Origin: Streptomyces sp. SAI-127
GTDB lineage: Bacteria > Actinomycetota > Actinomycetes > Streptomycetales > Streptomycetaceae
DNA: 64,000 bases
Assembly: GCF_029894425.1 (NCBI RefSeq)
Contig: NZ_JARXYJ010000001.1
Coordinates: 5,518,001 to 5,582,000, forward strand
Reading direction: 5' to 3'
In this document: positions 33,776 to 43,390 of the stretch, in pieces
Numbering within the stretch: the stretch's first letter is position 1
Layout: the number at the start of each line of letters is the position of its first letter
Made by a program: the position numbers and the translations under genes
Notes under the pieces: model-generated
Database searches by the model: none
The model's input: the letters and a program-made list of their open reading frames with translations, nothing else
Told to the model about the DNA's origin: nothing

Positions 33776-35242
33776 TCACAGTACGGCGGCGGGAGCCTCC
33801 GGCGGCGGAGTCGGCGCCCCCGGCAGTCGTACGGTCGCGATCGTGCCGCCGCCTCCGGCGTGGCCGAGGGTGACCTCGCCGCCGGCCTGCTGGACCGTGC
33901 GGGCCACGATGGAGAGGCCGAGACCGGAGCCGGGCAGGGCGCGGGCCGACGGGGAACGCCAGAAGCGGTCGAAGACGTACGGGAGTTCCTCGGCGGGGAT
34001 ACCGGGGCCGTGGTCGCGGACGGTGAGGACTCCCTCGTTGAGCCGGACCTCGATCGTGCCGCCCTCGGGGCTGAACTTCACGGCGTTGTCGAGGATGTTG
34101 ACCACGGCGCGTTCCAGTGCGGCGGGTTCGGCCCGGGTGTACCAGGGCTCCAGCGAGGCGTCGATGGTCAGCTCCGGGCCCCGCAGCCGTGCCCTGCGCA
34201 GGGCCGACTCGACGGCGTCCTCCAGCGCGACGACCTGTACCCGCTCACCACGCTGGCCCTCCGAGCGGGACAGCTCCTGCAGGTCGCCGATCAGAGACGC
34301 CAGTTCGGTCATCTGCGCCTTGACGGAGGCGAGCAGCGCCTTGCGGTCGGCCTCGGGGAGGGGGCGGCCGGTCTCCTCGCTGCGGGTGAGGAGCTCGATG
34401 TTGGTGCGCAGGGAGGTGAGAGGGGTGCGCAGCTCGTGACCCGCGTCGGCGATGAGCTGCTGCTGGAGCTCACGGGAGCTGGCGAGGGAGCTCGTCATCG
34501 AGTTGAAGGAGCGTGACAGGCGTGCGACCTCGTCCTCGGCGTCCTCCTCGACGGGGATGCGGATGTTCAGGTCCTCGGTGCGTGCCACTTGCTCGACGGC
34601 CTCGGTGAGCTTGTCGACGGGGCGGAGACCGGCGCGGGCGACGAAGAGGCCTGCGGCACCGGCGCCGAGGACTCCGATGCCGGAGACGAGGAGGAGGATG
34701 AGGGCGAGGTCGTTGAGGGTGGACTGGGTGCTCTTCAGGGAGACGGCAACGAGAATCCCGACCTTGGGACCGGTCTCCCCTGTCTGGGTGACGGTGGCTC
34801 CCAGCGGTTGGGTCATCACCCGTACAGCGTCGCCGTCGTCGTCGGTGCCATTGCGGAAGTAGAGCTTGTCTCGGTCCGCGTTCTTGATCGCATTCTCGTC
34901 CGCTCGGGCGACTTCCACTGTGCCCACCGAGTCGCCGAAGACACAGACCTTCCCGCTCTCCGTGACCACCTGGGTGTAGTTGCCGCGGAAGACACCAGTG
35001 CCCTGCGAGGTCTGCGAGCAGTTGTCGAGGGCGAACTGGGCCTGCTGCATCTGCCGCACCTGCTGAGGTCCGTCCGTGCCGCGCTGCAGGTCCTTGTCCA
35101 ACTGTTCGTACAGCTTCCCCTGCACGATGAACCAGCAGGTCACCGATACCGCCGCCACCGCGAACGCCACCGCCGCCGCCACCAGCAGCGCCAACCGTGA
35201 CCGGATCGGCAGGGACCGGTAGCGCCGTACGACCCTCTTCAC
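33776..35242 (-). CDS. Sensor histidine kinase, MprB-like
   Basis: 488 residues from GTG 35242, which overlaps the regulator stop by 4 bp. TM1 is near residues 18-38 and TM2 near 165-190 with a ~125-residue outer sensor region between. A HAMP domain follows, then HisKA with the phospho-acceptor His in [15 protein letters not shown], and HATPase_c with [22 protein letters not shown] and GSGLGLSIV. Length, topology and the adjacent OmpR-type regulator and HtrA protease match MprAB/CseBC-like envelope-stress systems. Signal unknown. Confidence 0.92.
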   Translation of the reverse strand: MKRVVRRYRSLPIRSRLALLVAAAVAFAVAAVSVTCWFIVQGKLYEQLDKDLQRGTDGPQQVRQMQQAQFALDNCSQTSQGTGVFRGNYTQVVTESGKVCVFGDSVGTVEVARADENAIKNADRDKLYFRNGTDDDGDAVRVMTQPLGATVTQTGETGPKVGILVAVSLKSTQSTLNDLALILLLVSGIGVLGAGAAGLFVARAGLRPVDKLTEAVEQVARTEDLNIRIPVEEDAEDEVARLSRSFNSMTSSLASSRELQQQLIADAGHELRTPLTSLRTNIELLTRSEETGRPLPEADRKALLASVKAQMTELASLIGDLQELSRSEGQRGERVQVVALEDAVESALRRARLRGPELTIDASLEPWYTRAEPAALERAVVNILDNAVKFSPEGGTIEVRLNEGVLTVRDHGPGIPAEELPYVFDRFWRSPSARALPGSGLGLSIVARTVQQAGGEVTLGHAGGGGTIATVRLPGAPTPPPEAPAAVL

Positions 35243-35976
35243 TCCGCGCCACCCTGCCGCAGCACATACCCCACGCCGCGAACGGTGTGCACGAGCCGCG
35301 GCTCGCCGCCCGCCTCCGTCTTGCGGCGCAGGTACATCACGTACACGTCCAGCGAGTTGGACGACGGCTCGAAGTCGAAGCCCCACACCGCCTTCAGGAT
35401 CTGTTCCCGGGTCAGCACCTGGCGCGGGTGGGCCATGAACATCTCGAGCAGGGTGAACTCGGTACGGGTCAGCTCCACGGGCCGCCCCGCACGCGTGACC
35501 TCACGCGTCGCGAGATCCATCCGCAGGTCCGCGAAGGTGAGCGCCTCGTCGTCCTCGACGGACCCCGCACCGGCCGCCGCCGCGTACGAACTGCGCCGCA
35601 GCAGCGCACGGACCCGGGCGAACAGCTCGTCGAGCTCGAACGGCTTGACCAGATAGTCGTCGGCGCCCGCGTCGAGCCCGGTGACCCGGTCACCGACCGT
35701 GTCGCGGGCCGTCAGCATCAGGATGGGGGTCGTGTCGCCCGCGCCGCGGATGCGCCGGGCGGCGGTGAGCCCGTCCATGCGGGGCATCTGGATGTCGAGG
35801 ACGACCAGGTCGGGCTGGTACGCGGTCGCCTTGTCGAGCGCGTCCGCGCCGTCCACGGCCACCTCCGTGTCGTAGCCCTCGAAGGCGAGGCTGCGCTGGA
35901 GTGCTTCGCGCACCGCCGGCTCGTCGTCGACGATCAGGATGCGCTGGGGGTCACGGTCGCCTTCGGCGGGGCTCAT
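35239..35976 (-). CDS. OmpR-family response regulator, MprA-like
   Basis: 245 residues. The receiver has [13 protein letters not shown], the phospho-acceptor Asp in [12 protein letters not shown], and the conserved Lys in [11 protein letters not shown]. The DNA-binding winged helix includes [20 protein letters not shown] and [16 protein letters not shown]. It is transcribed ahead of the kinase with GTGA overlap. Direct repeats with 11-bp spacing in front of htrA (37516-37536) are a good candidate target. Confidence 0.93.
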   Translation of the reverse strand: MSPAEGDRDPQRILIVDDEPAVREALQRSLAFEGYDTEVAVDGADALDKATAYQPDLVVLDIQMPRMDGLTAARRIRGAGDTTPILMLTARDTVGDRVTGLDAGADDYLVKPFELDELFARVRALLRRSSYAAAAGAGSVEDDEALTFADLRMDLATREVTRAGRPVELTRTEFTLLEMFMAHPRQVLTREQILKAVWGFDFEPSSNSLDVYVMYLRRKTEAGGEPRLVHTVRGVGYVLRQGGAE

Positions 35977-36075
35977 GGCTGGCGATTCCTCGGGTGCGGT
36001 GGGACGGCAGGGGGCTGAGGACAGTGAACGCTTTCAGCCTCGCATGGTTCCCGGCCGGTGCGTTAAGGGCGGGGT

Positions 36076-36258
36076 TCAGCCGCGTGCGGCGCTGCGGCGG
36101 CGGCTGCGGGCGGCGCTCACCCCGCGGCGGGCCACCGCCACGGACGCCACCTCGGGCGCCCGCGTCACCGGCGGGTGCAGCTCGTACGCCACCTCAAGGG
36201 CCAGGGTGAATCCGGCCGGGTCGGTGCCGGCCACCGGGTGCGAAACCTGCTTGATCAT
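36076..36258 (-). CDS. Small basic protein, 60 aa, unknown function
   Basis: ATG at 36258 follows a clear AAGGAG ribosome site, 31 nt after the htrA-like gene stop, so it is probably co-transcribed. The product (MIKQVSHPVAGTDPAGFTLA..., ending in an Arg-rich tail SAARSRRRSAARG) has no signal, membrane segment or known motif. It is likely a small accessory protein; nothing more can be said. Confidence 0.6.
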   Translation of the reverse strand: MIKQVSHPVAGTDPAGFTLALEVAYELHPPVTRAPEVASVAVARRGVSAARSRRRSAARG

Positions 36259-36289
36259 GACGTACTCCTTGCCAAGGTCAGGGGGTGTG

Positions 36290-37486
36290 TCAGTTGTCGG
36301 CGCCGCCGGCCCGCAGCGTGGCCAGGTCGGACTTGACGGTGTTGATCGGGATGGAGAAGCCGAGGCCCGCGCTGCCGGCCGTCGAGGAGTCCGAAGTGGC
36401 GGAGTACATCGCGGAGTTGATGCCGATGATGTTGCCGTTCATGTCGATGAGCGCGCCGCCGGAGTTGCCCGGGTTCAAGGAGGCGTCCGTCTGGATGGCC
36501 TTGTACGTCGTCGTGGACGAACCGGTGTCGCCGTTGAACTGCTGGCCGCCGAACTCGAACGGCCACTGACCGTTGCCGCCGCCCTGGCTCTGTCCCTGAT
36601 CCTGGCCCTCGTCCGTCGCGACGGTGACATCCCGGTTGAGAGCGGAGACGATGCCGCTGGTGACGGTGCCGGTGAGGCCCTCGGGGGAGCCGATCGCCAC
36701 GACCTCGTCGCCGACCTGGACGCCGTCGGAGTTGCCGAGGGTGGCCACGGCCAGGCCGGAGGCGTTCTCCAGCTTGATGAGGGCGAGGTCCTTCTTGCTG
36801 TCGGTGCCGACGACCTTCGCGGTGTAGGTCCTGCCGTCGCTGGTGCTCACCTTGATGGTGGTGGCGCCGGAGATGACGTGGTTGTTGGTGATGATCTCGC
36901 CGTCGCTGGTGATGATCACGCCGGAGCCGGTGGACTCACCGGCGTTCGAGGTGGCGTTGATCTCGACGATGCTCGGGCTGACCGCCTTGGCGACCCCCGC
37001 GACCGTGCCCTTGGCGGAGGACGGCACCACGCTGGTGCTGGTGCTGCTGGAGGTGACCGCGTCGCTGCCGGTCAGTTCCTGGATGCCGTAGGCGGTGCCG
37101 CCTCCTATCGCCGCGGCGACGATCGCGACGGCGGCGAGGAGGGCGAGGGGGCCGCGGGTGCGCTTCTTGTGGGCGGGGGTCGCGGGCGCGGCCGGGGGAG
37201 CGGTGAGGAGAGCGGTCCCGCCGCCGCTGCCGTCACCGCCGTACGAACCGCCGCCGTGGGAGGCGAAGGCGGCGGGCTGAGCCTGCTGCTGCCCGCCCGG
37301 CCACACGGTCGTCGGCTCGACGACCGGCTGCTGAACCGGTGCCGCGGGCTGCGCGGGCGTCACGGGCGGCTGGGCCGGCGGGGGCGGCCACTCGGGGTTC
37401 ACGGGCGAGGAAGCGTGCTGCTGGGCGCCCTGGGAGGGGGTCTCGTACTGCTCGTACTCGCCGTCGCGGCGGAAGCTCTCGGTCAT
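36290..37486 (-). CDS. HtrA/DegP-type serine protease lacking a PDZ domain
   Basis: 398 residues: a long Pro/Gln-rich cytoplasmic N-terminus, one transmembrane helix (LALLAAVAIVAAAIGGGTAYG near 125-145, in part), then an S1C trypsin-like domain. The triad is in ITNNHVISG (His), KKDLALIKLE (Asp) and NPGNSGGALIDMNG (Ser). The protein ends with GFSIPINTVKSDLATLRAGG, where a PDZ domain would normally begin, so it is shorter than mycobacterial PepD. It would degrade misfolded envelope proteins. It neighbours the MprAB-like pair and carries a repeat operator upstream. Confidence 0.9.
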   Translation of the reverse strand: MTESFRRDGEYEQYETPSQGAQQHASSPVNPEWPPPPAQPPVTPAQPAAPVQQPVVEPTTVWPGGQQQAQPAAFASHGGGSYGGDGSGGGTALLTAPPAAPATPAHKKRTRGPLALLAAVAIVAAAIGGGTAYGIQELTGSDAVTSSSTSTSVVPSSAKGTVAGVAKAVSPSIVEINATSNAGESTGSGVIITSDGEIITNNHVISGATTIKVSTSDGRTYTAKVVGTDSKKDLALIKLENASGLAVATLGNSDGVQVGDEVVAIGSPEGLTGTVTSGIVSALNRDVTVATDEGQDQGQSQGGGNGQWPFEFGGQQFNGDTGSSTTTYKAIQTDASLNPGNSGGALIDMNGNIIGINSAMYSATSDSSTAGSAGLGFSIPINTVKSDLATLRAGGADN

Positions 37487-37515
37487 GACAACGAGCTTGT
37501 CGCCCCACCATGAGA

Positions 37516-37536
37516 GCTCCCTGAGTGCTCCCTGAG
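37516..37536. promoter_or_regulatory. Direct-repeat operator upstream of htrA-like gene
   Basis: GCTCCCTGAG occurs twice at exactly 11-bp spacing (37516-37525 and 37527-37536), 30 nt before the protease ATG. Read on the minus strand this is CTCAGGGAGC-A-CTCAGGGAGC. One-turn direct repeats are the site type of OmpR-family regulators such as MprA. Confidence 0.65.
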
Positions 37537-37641
37537 AAGCCCGGCAGAACCTCGTATGCCCGATATAAAGCCGCCGCTGGCCTCCGGCCAGGTGTTCTCA
37601 GACGCTCTTAAGAGAGGCGCCCCGAGAGTTGCCCCGAGAGG

Positions 37642-38664
37642 TCACTCGCACCCGCAGGACCGTCGTACGACCAAGCGGGACGGGAACACCTTCAGCCGCT
37701 CCCGGCGGGACCCCGCGACCCGGAGTCCGTCGTCCAGCACCAGATCCACCGCGGCCCGGGCCATCGCCGAGCGGTCCGACGCCATCGTCGTCATCGGCGG
37801 ATCCGCGAGCGCGGCTTCCTTGATGTCGTCGAACCCGATGACCCCCAGCTCGCCCGGCACGTCGATGCGCAGCTCGCGCGCGGCCCGCAGCAGACCGATC
37901 GCCTGGTCGTCGGTGGAGCAGAAGATCGCCGGGGGGCGATCGGGCCCGGAGAGCACCCCGAGCGCCACCTGATACGCGTCGTAGCGGTTGTACGGCGCCT
38001 CGAAGAGCCGTCCCTCGGTGGGGAGCCCGGCCTCCTCCATGGCCCGTCGCCAGCCCTCGACGTGATCGGAGACCGGGTCGCCCACGGAGGGAGTGTCGGC
38101 GGTACCGCCCATACAGGCGACGTAGGGGTATCCGTGCCCCAGCAGATGCTCGACGGCGATCTTCGCGCCGGAGAGGTCGTCGAGGACGACGGCGACGTCG
38201 TCGATCGCCTCCGGCCGCTCGTGCAGCAGCACGACCCGGGCGTCCCACGCATCGATCTCGGCGGCGGCGTTGTCGTTCAGCGCGTGGGAGACCAGGATCA
38301 GCCCGGACACGCGCATCCCGAGGAACGCCCGCAGGTAGTGGACCTCGCGCTCGCCGATGTAGTCGGAGTTCCCGACGAGCACCATCTTGCCGCGCTCGGA
38401 CGCGGCCTGTTCGACGGCGTGCGCCATCTCCGCGAAGAACGGCTGGCGCGCGTCCGGCACGATCAGGCCTATGAGATCCGTACGCCGGGACGCCATCGCC
38501 TGGGCGACCCGGTCGGGCCGGTAGCCCAGCTCCTTGATCGCGGCGAGGACACGCTCGCGCGTGGCCGGGGCGACCGGCCGGGGTCCGTTGTTGATGACAT
38601 AACTGACTACGGCGGTGGACGTTCCCGCCAGTCTCGCCACATCATCCCTGGTTACCTTGGCCAC
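37642..38664 (-). CDS. LacI-family transcriptional regulator
   Basis: 340 residues. The N-terminal helix-turn-helix begins [20 protein letters not shown] and the hinge helix follows with [15 protein letters not shown]. The periplasmic-binding-like effector domain contains [20 protein letters not shown] and [20 protein letters not shown]. Typical targets are sugar catabolic genes, but none is next to it, so its regulon is remote or autogenous. It ends in Cys-Gly-Cys-Glu. Confidence 0.9.
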   Translation of the reverse strand: MAKVTRDDVARLAGTSTAVVSYVINNGPRPVAPATRERVLAAIKELGYRPDRVAQAMASRRTDLIGLIVPDARQPFFAEMAHAVEQAASERGKMVLVGNSDYIGEREVHYLRAFLGMRVSGLILVSHALNDNAAAEIDAWDARVVLLHERPEAIDDVAVVLDDLSGAKIAVEHLLGHGYPYVACMGGTADTPSVGDPVSDHVEGWRRAMEEAGLPTEGRLFEAPYNRYDAYQVALGVLSGPDRPPAIFCSTDDQAIGLLRAARELRIDVPGELGVIGFDDIKEAALADPPMTTMASDRSAMARAAVDLVLDDGLRVAGSRRERLKVFPSRLVVRRSCGCE

Positions 38665-38781
38665 GCGCGGAGTCTACGCGGATGGACCCGCTCTGGGCAG
38701 GGCGTGAAGGAGGCACTGTGCCCCCGCGAAGGCCTACCGGGAGGTAGCCCGTGCGGGAGCCATGCCCAGGCGGAGAACCCG

Positions 38782-39582
38782 CTATGCCTCGGCCGGTACC
38801 TCGGAGGCGTCCAGGGCGGCACTCTCGTCCGCATCCTCCGTGTTTGCCTGGCCGGAAGCACCGGTCACGCCGCCCTTGGCCTTGGCGTCCTCGCCCGCGC
38901 CGACGCTGCCCTTCTCCGGCGTAACGAATCGATAACCGACGTTCCGGACGGTCCCGATCAGCGACTCGTGCTCGGGTCCGAGCTTCGCGCGCAGCCGTCG
39001 TACGTGCACGTCGACCGTCCGGGTGCCGCCGAAGTAGTCGTAGCCCCAGACCTCCTGCAGCAGCTGCGCGCGCGTGAAGACGCGGCCGGGGTGCTGGGCG
39101 AGGTACTTGAGGAGCTCGAACTCCTTGAAGGTGAGGTCGAGGACCCGGCCCTTGAGCTTCGCCGAGTAGGTCGCCTCGTCGACCGAGAGGTCGCCGTTGC
39201 GGATCTCCATGGGGGAGTCGTCGTTGACGATCTGCTGGCGGCCCATGGCCAGCCGCAGACGCGCCTCGACCTCCGCCGGCCCGGCGGTGTCGAGAAGGAC
39301 GTCGTCGATGCCCCAGTCGGCGGTGACGGCGGCGAGGCCGCCCTCGGTCACGACGAGGATGAGCGGACAGCCCGGCCCGGTGGAGCGGAGCAGCTGGCAC
39401 AGGCTGCGGACCTGCGGCAGATCACGGCGTCCGTCGATGAGGATGACGTCGGCGCCCGGGGTGTCGACGAGGGCGGGGCCTTCCGCCGGAGCCACACGCA
39501 CGTTGTGCAGGAGCAGGCCGAGGGCAGGCAGCACCTCAGTCGATGGCTGGAGGGCATTGGTCAGGAGCAGCAGAGAACTCAT
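38782..39582 (-). CDS. glnR: Global nitrogen-response regulator GlnR
   Basis: 266 residues from ATG 39582 with GAGGAGG upstream; the frame is open to 39903 but the conserved protein starts here. The atypical OmpR-type receiver keeps the lone Asp50 (VILIDGRRD) but lacks the other phosphorylation residues, as in phosphorylation-independent GlnR. The winged helix has [19 protein letters not shown] and [21 protein letters not shown] flexible acidic C-terminal tail ends it. GlnR activates glnA, amtB and related genes in nitrogen limitation. Position matches SCO4159. Confidence 0.95.
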   Translation of the reverse strand: MSSLLLLTNALQPSTEVLPALGLLLHNVRVAPAEGPALVDTPGADVILIDGRRDLPQVRSLCQLLRSTGPGCPLILVVTEGGLAAVTADWGIDDVLLDTAGPAEVEARLRLAMGRQQIVNDDSPMEIRNGDLSVDEATYSAKLKGRVLDLTFKEFELLKYLAQHPGRVFTRAQLLQEVWGYDYFGGTRTVDVHVRRLRAKLGPEHESLIGTVRNVGYRFVTPEKGSVGAGEDAKAKGGVTGASGQANTEDADESAALDASEVPAEA

Positions 39583-39700
39583 ATGTCTGGTTCCTCCTCG
39601 GTCCCGCGAGGTCACGGCCTTCGTATACAGGGGTATCCGAAAGCACAAAAGGACCCGGGGGCTGCGTTGCCCGAGTCCTCTTCCGACGAGAATAGCCCAC

Positions 39701-40579
39701 ATGAGCATTGATCCGGCAGGTCGTGTGGCGCGTTCCACGGGTGGTCCGCACTCTGAGACGCGCAGACATGCACCTATACGGACGTTTCTGCACACTGACG
39801 ACGGTGTGACGATCGATTCCGTATACGATCCGCCCTCTCTCGTATACGACGCCTCCCGGCCACCCGCGCGTGACCTGGTGTTCGTGATCGCGCACGGTTT
39901 CACCGGCGATGTGGATCGTCCTCATGTTCGCCGGGTGGTGAACGTGTTCACGCGGTACGGCGCCGTGGTCACCTTCTCCTTCCGCGGCCACGGAGCCTCC
40001 GGCGGGCGCTCGACGGTCGGCGACCGCGAGGTGCTGGATCTGGCCGCCGCGGTGGCGTGGGCACGCGAACTCGGCCACACGCGCGTGGTGACCCTCGGGT
40101 TCTCGATGGGCGGCTCGGTGGCGCTGCGGCACGCGGCGCTGTACCGGCCCGGCGGTCCGGATGTGTCGGGGCGCGAGGGGCGTACGGACGCGTACCCGGA
40201 CGCGGTGGTTTCGGTGAGTGCGCCGGCCCGCTGGTACTACCGCGGCACGGCCCCCATGCGAAGACTCCACTGGCTGGTGACCCGGCCCGAGGGCCGCCTG
40301 GTGAGCCGCTACGGATTCCGTACGAGGATCCATCACCGCGACTGGGACCCCGTCCCGCTCGCCCCGGTCGAGGCGGTCCCGCAGATCGCCCCCACCCCGC
40401 TCCTGATCGTCCACGGCGACCGCGACGGCTACTTCCCCCTCGACCACCCGCGGATGCTCGCGGCGGCCGCCGGCGACCACGGCGAGCTGTGGATCGAGCC
40501 CATGGGCCACGCCGAGCACGCGGCCGGCGACGAGCTGCTGGGCCGTATCGGGGACTGGGCTGTCACAGCGGGCGGCTAG
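39701..40579 (+). CDS. Alpha/beta-hydrolase
   Basis: 292 residues from ATG 39701. The fold is clear: [20 protein letters not shown] forms the oxyanion turn, [11 protein letters not shown] is the nucleophile elbow, HGDRDGYFP carries the acid and GHAEHA the His. It is an esterase or acyl-hydrolase of undefined specificity. The ribosome site is weak. The stop is 37 nt before the MoaD-like gene, so co-transcription is likely. Confidence 0.85.
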   Translation: MSIDPAGRVARSTGGPHSETRRHAPIRTFLHTDDGVTIDSVYDPPSLVYDASRPPARDLVFVIAHGFTGDVDRPHVRRVVNVFTRYGAVVTFSFRGHGASGGRSTVGDREVLDLAAAVAWARELGHTRVVTLGFSMGGSVALRHAALYRPGGPDVSGREGRTDAYPDAVVSVSAPARWYYRGTAPMRRLHWLVTRPEGRLVSRYGFRTRIHHRDWDPVPLAPVEAVPQIAPTPLLIVHGDRDGYFPLDHPRMLAAAAGDHGELWIEPMGHAEHAAGDELLGRIGDWAVTAGG

Positions 40580-40616
40580 CCTGGCCCCGTACACCACCGA
40601 TCGATTGAGGAAGCGG

Positions 40617-40871
40617 ATGCCAAAGGTCACGGTGCGCTACTGGGCCGCCGCGAAGGCCGCGGCCGGGATCGCCGAGGAGCCCTTCGACGCGGCCACGCTC
40701 GCCGAGGCGCTGGACGCGGCGCGTGAGCGACACCCCGGTGAACTGGTGCGCGTCCTGCGGCGATGCTCGTTCCTCGTCGACGGTGACCCCGTGGGCACCC
40801 GCGGACATGAGACGGTACGGCTGGCCGACGGCGGCACGGTCGAGGTGCTCCCGCCGTTCGCAGGAGGGTGA
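40617..40871 (+). CDS. ThiS/MoaD-family sulfur-carrier protein
   Basis: 84 residues from ATG 40617 with GAGGAAG upstream. The beta-grasp protein starts KVTVRYWAAAKAAAGIAEEP and ends in VEVLPPFAGG; the terminal Gly-Gly is the site of adenylation and thiocarboxylation. MoaD feeds molybdopterin synthesis and other members feed Cys or thiamin pathways. No moaE, thiG or cysM is adjacent, but a rhodanese, DUF1416 and DsrE gene lie 2-5 kb downstream. Confidence 0.88.
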   Translation: MPKVTVRYWAAAKAAAGIAEEPFDAATLAEALDAARERHPGELVRVLRRCSFLVDGDPVGTRGHETVRLADGGTVEVLPPFAGG

Positions 40872-40873
40872 CG

Positions 40874-42286
40874 ATGACGAACCAGCCGTACGACGACTAC
40901 GAGCAGTATCCGCAGCAGGGCTGGCCGGCCCAGCAGGGGTACGACGACGACGCCCAGGCAGCCCAGCAGCACACCCAGCAGTGGCAGGGCCAGACCTGGG
41001 ACACCCAGATGCACAGACCGGTCCAGGCCCAGGCCGCGCCCGATACGGCGTATCGGCCGCAGCAGGACTACGAGGGCGAGCCCCAGCCCCAGGGGTACGG
41101 CCCCGGATACGGGCCCGCCGGTGCGTACGGCTCCGCAGCGGCTCCCGACCCGGCGTACGGGGCGCAGGCGACTTCCGGTCCCTCCGCGTATGGTTCGGCG
41201 CCGGCTTCTTCCGACCACGCGGGTCATGGTCATGGGTCGGCGGCTCCTGGCCCTGCTGGTCACGGGTCGGGCCAGACGGCCTCTGGCCCCGGCGGGCAAC
41301 CCGCGCCCACGGCTCCCGGTCCCGCCGGGTACGGTCCCGCGCCCGCGGCTTCCGACCCCGTCGGCTACGGAACCGCGCCGATGGCTCCCGGCCCTGACGG
41401 TCACGCTCATGCCCCGGCGACCGGGGGCCCCGTCCACGGGGCCGCCCAGGTGCATCCCGGCGCCGCCGCGCAGGGGTCGGCGCCCGATCCCTCCGGCTAC
41501 GGACCCGCCACCCTCGCCGGCAACCCCCGCGTCACCGACGCCCAGCGCGCACGTCTCGAGGGCCGCTCCCCGATCATCGAGCCCGGCATCCAGCCCGCCG
41601 CCCTCACCGCGCTGCTCGGCCTGCTGCTCTCCGGAACGGCGGCCGTCGGGTCGTACGCCCTCCTCGTGCCCCTCGTCGTCCTCCAGGCGGTCACCGCGGC
41701 CGGCTGGTTCCGGCTGAACGGCATGTGGCCCGCCCGGCAGGGCATCGCGCTGGCGTTCCTCGGGGCGCTGGTTGCGGACGCCGCACTCCTCGCGGCCGGC
41801 CGGGAGAACGCGCCCGCCGCGATCCTCGGCACCCTCGGCGTCTGGGTCCTGCTCAGCCTGGTGATGCAGCTCCGCTCGCACGCCGACCCCGACGAGCGGA
41901 TGTACGGCCTGATGGCGACCGTCGCCTCCGCGGCACTGGCGATCGTGGCGACCGGCCACCTCGCGGCGGACCCGGACGCGGTGACGGTAGGCGCGGCCGC
42001 GGTGGCCGTCGCGGTCCTGGCCCGCGCGCTGCCCCTGCCGACCCCGGCCTCGGTGGTCGTCTCCCTGCTCGCCGCGGCGGGCGCGGGCATCGCGGTCGGC
42101 GGGATGACGGGGCTCGGCGCGAAGGGTGCCCTGCTCGGCGCGGGCGCCGCGGTGTGCGCGCTGATCGGCCACCGGGTCGCGAGCTACGACTACCCGTCGC
42201 GCTTCGTGCACTTCACGGCGGGCGTGGCCCTGCCGCTGGCCGCGGCGGCTCCGGCGGTGTACGTGCTGGGCCGGGCGATCGGCTAG
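40874..42286 (+). CDS. Multi-pass membrane protein with long Gln/Pro/Gly-rich N-terminus
   Basis: 470 residues from ATG 40874, which has GCAGGAGG 7 nt upstream; a GTG at 40868 overlapping the MoaD stop is less likely. Residues 1-220 are low complexity with irregular Tyr/Gln/Pro repeats (DYEQYPQQGWPAQQGYDDD). Residues ~235-470 hold about eight hydrophobic helices with Ala/Val/Gly bias and no known motif. Such architecture is common for actinobacterial membrane proteins whose disordered tail faces the cytoplasm. Function unknown. Confidence 0.75.
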   Translation: MTNQPYDDYEQYPQQGWPAQQGYDDDAQAAQQHTQQWQGQTWDTQMHRPVQAQAAPDTAYRPQQDYEGEPQPQGYGPGYGPAGAYGSAAAPDPAYGAQATSGPSAYGSAPASSDHAGHGHGSAAPGPAGHGSGQTASGPGGQPAPTAPGPAGYGPAPAASDPVGYGTAPMAPGPDGHAHAPATGGPVHGAAQVHPGAAAQGSAPDPSGYGPATLAGNPRVTDAQRARLEGRSPIIEPGIQPAALTALLGLLLSGTAAVGSYALLVPLVVLQAVTAAGWFRLNGMWPARQGIALAFLGALVADAALLAAGRENAPAAILGTLGVWVLLSLVMQLRSHADPDERMYGLMATVASAALAIVATGHLAADPDAVTVGAAAVAVAVLARALPLPTPASVVVSLLAAAGAGIAVGGMTGLGAKGALLGAGAAVCALIGHRVASYDYPSRFVHFTAGVALPLAAAAPAVYVLGRAIG

Positions 42287-42696
42287 GTCGTCCCAGGCGT
42301 CTCGGTCCACAGGCAGAAGGGGTGCCCGGACGGGTCGAACAGGACCCGGACGTCGTCCTGCGGCTGGTACTCGGCGAGCCGCGCCCCTTCCGCCACCGCT
42401 CGCGCGGTCTCGGCCGCCAAGGCGTCCGGGCCGCCGTCGACCTCGATGTCCAGGTGCAGCATCATCTGCTGGTCGCCGGGCTTGCGGGTGGGCCACACGG
42501 GCGGCATGTACTCGGGTTCGGTCTGCAAGGCGAGGGAGATGCCCCCGGTGCCGGGCGGCGGTCCGATGAGCACCCAGCGCGGCTCCTCGGCGCGCACCAC
42601 GTACCCGAGCAGGCGCTGGTAGAAGGCGGCGAGTTCGTGGGCGTCATGCGCGTCGAGGACGACGGTGGACAGCGACAGCCTCGCGGAAGAAGACAT
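42283..42696 (-). CDS. VOC (glyoxalase/dioxygenase) family protein
   Basis: 137 residues from ATG 42696, one VOC module pair: LSLSTVVLDAHDAHELAAFY then MMLHLDIEVDGG and VLFDPSGHPFCLWTETPG. The His and Glu positions of metal-dependent VOC proteins are in HLDIEV and near the end. Specificity unknown. It converges with the membrane gene, sharing 4 bp with its end. Confidence 0.8.
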   Translation of the reverse strand: MSSSARLSLSTVVLDAHDAHELAAFYQRLLGYVVRAEEPRWVLIGPPPGTGGISLALQTEPEYMPPVWPTRKPGDQQMMLHLDIEVDGGPDALAAETARAVAEGARLAEYQPQDDVRVLFDPSGHPFCLWTETPGTT

Positions 42697-42706
42697 GCGG
42701 GCCTTC

Positions 42707-42967
42707 CTACTGCGGCCGCTTCTTCCCGTCCAGCTCGTCCCACCAGTCGTCGGACTTGGGGTCGCCGGAAGGGTCGTCCCACCATCGGTCGTCGGGGCCG
42801 CGCCGGTTGGCGACCATCGCGGCGAGCGGCGGGATCACCATCGCCACCACGCACATCCCCACGGCCACCGGTATCGACCAGAGCCGCACGACTCCCCAGG
42901 CCAGGACGAACAGCCCGATGCAGGTGCCCATCATGACGAAGTAGACATGCCGCCGTCGCGCCAACAT
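42707..42967 (-). CDS. DUF3099 membrane protein
   Basis: 86 residues. Two transmembrane helices (YFVMMGTCIGLFVLAWGVV and VAVGMCVVAMVIPPLAAMVA) flank a short turn. The cytoplasmic tail, DDRWWDDPSGDPKSDDWWDE, is the hallmark of DUF3099, which is limited to actinobacteria. No function is established. It lies 10 nt before the VOC gene start and may share its transcript. Confidence 0.8.
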   Translation of the reverse strand: MLARRRHVYFVMMGTCIGLFVLAWGVVRLWSIPVAVGMCVVAMVIPPLAAMVANRRGPDDRWWDDPSGDPKSDDWWDELDGKKRPQ

Positions 42968-42991
42968 ACGTCCAGGGTAGGCCGGGAAAGG

Positions 42992-43027
42992 CCGGAGGGC
43001 CGTACCCCCAGGGGTACGGCCCTCCGG
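42992..43027 (-). terminator. Strong terminator after DUF1416 gene
   Basis: Two 17-nt arms, CCGGAGGGCCGTACCCC (42992-43008) and its exact complement (43011-43027), are separated by 2 nt. It lies 16 nt after the DUF1416 stop on the minus strand. Confidence 0.85.
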
Positions 43028-43042
43028 TGTCGGTCAGGTGCC

Positions 43043-43330
43043 TCAGACCGCGATCGCGACCTCGGCCAGGCCGCCCTGCTGGGCGACGACCGTGCGGTCG
43101 GCGGTGGCGCCGGGGACCAGGGCGCGGACGGTCCAGGTGCCCTCGGCCGCGTAGAAGCGGAACTGGCCCGTCGCGGAGGTCGGGACCTCCGCCGTGAACT
43201 CGCCGGTCGAGTCCAGGAGGCGGACGTAACCCACCACAGGCTCGCCGTCACGCGTCACCTGACCCTGGATCGTGGTCTCACCGGGCTTGATCGTCGAGGC
43301 GTCCGGGCCGCCGGCCTTCGCTCCACACAT
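43043..43330 (-). CDS. DUF1416 protein of the rhodanese operon
   Basis: 95 residues from ATG 43330, with GGAGAAAG directly upstream; a TTG at 43342 is less likely. Beginning MCGAKAGGPDASTIKPGETT, it has a conserved Cys2 and a beta-sandwich (Ig/prealbumin-like) remainder: VVGYVRLLDSTGEFTAEVPT, FRFYAAEGTWTVRALVPG. DUF1416 genes regularly follow a two-domain rhodanese in actinobacteria. Its role in sulfur transfer is inferred from this linkage. It ends the operon before the strong terminator. Confidence 0.85.
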   Translation of the reverse strand: MCGAKAGGPDASTIKPGETTIQGQVTRDGEPVVGYVRLLDSTGEFTAEVPTSATGQFRFYAAEGTWTVRALVPGATADRTVVAQQGGLAEVAIAV

Positions 43331-43390
43331 GTCTTTCTCCAAGGAAGGGGTCTGACCGGAAGGAAGGCCGGTCGGGTTGGACGGGGTGTC

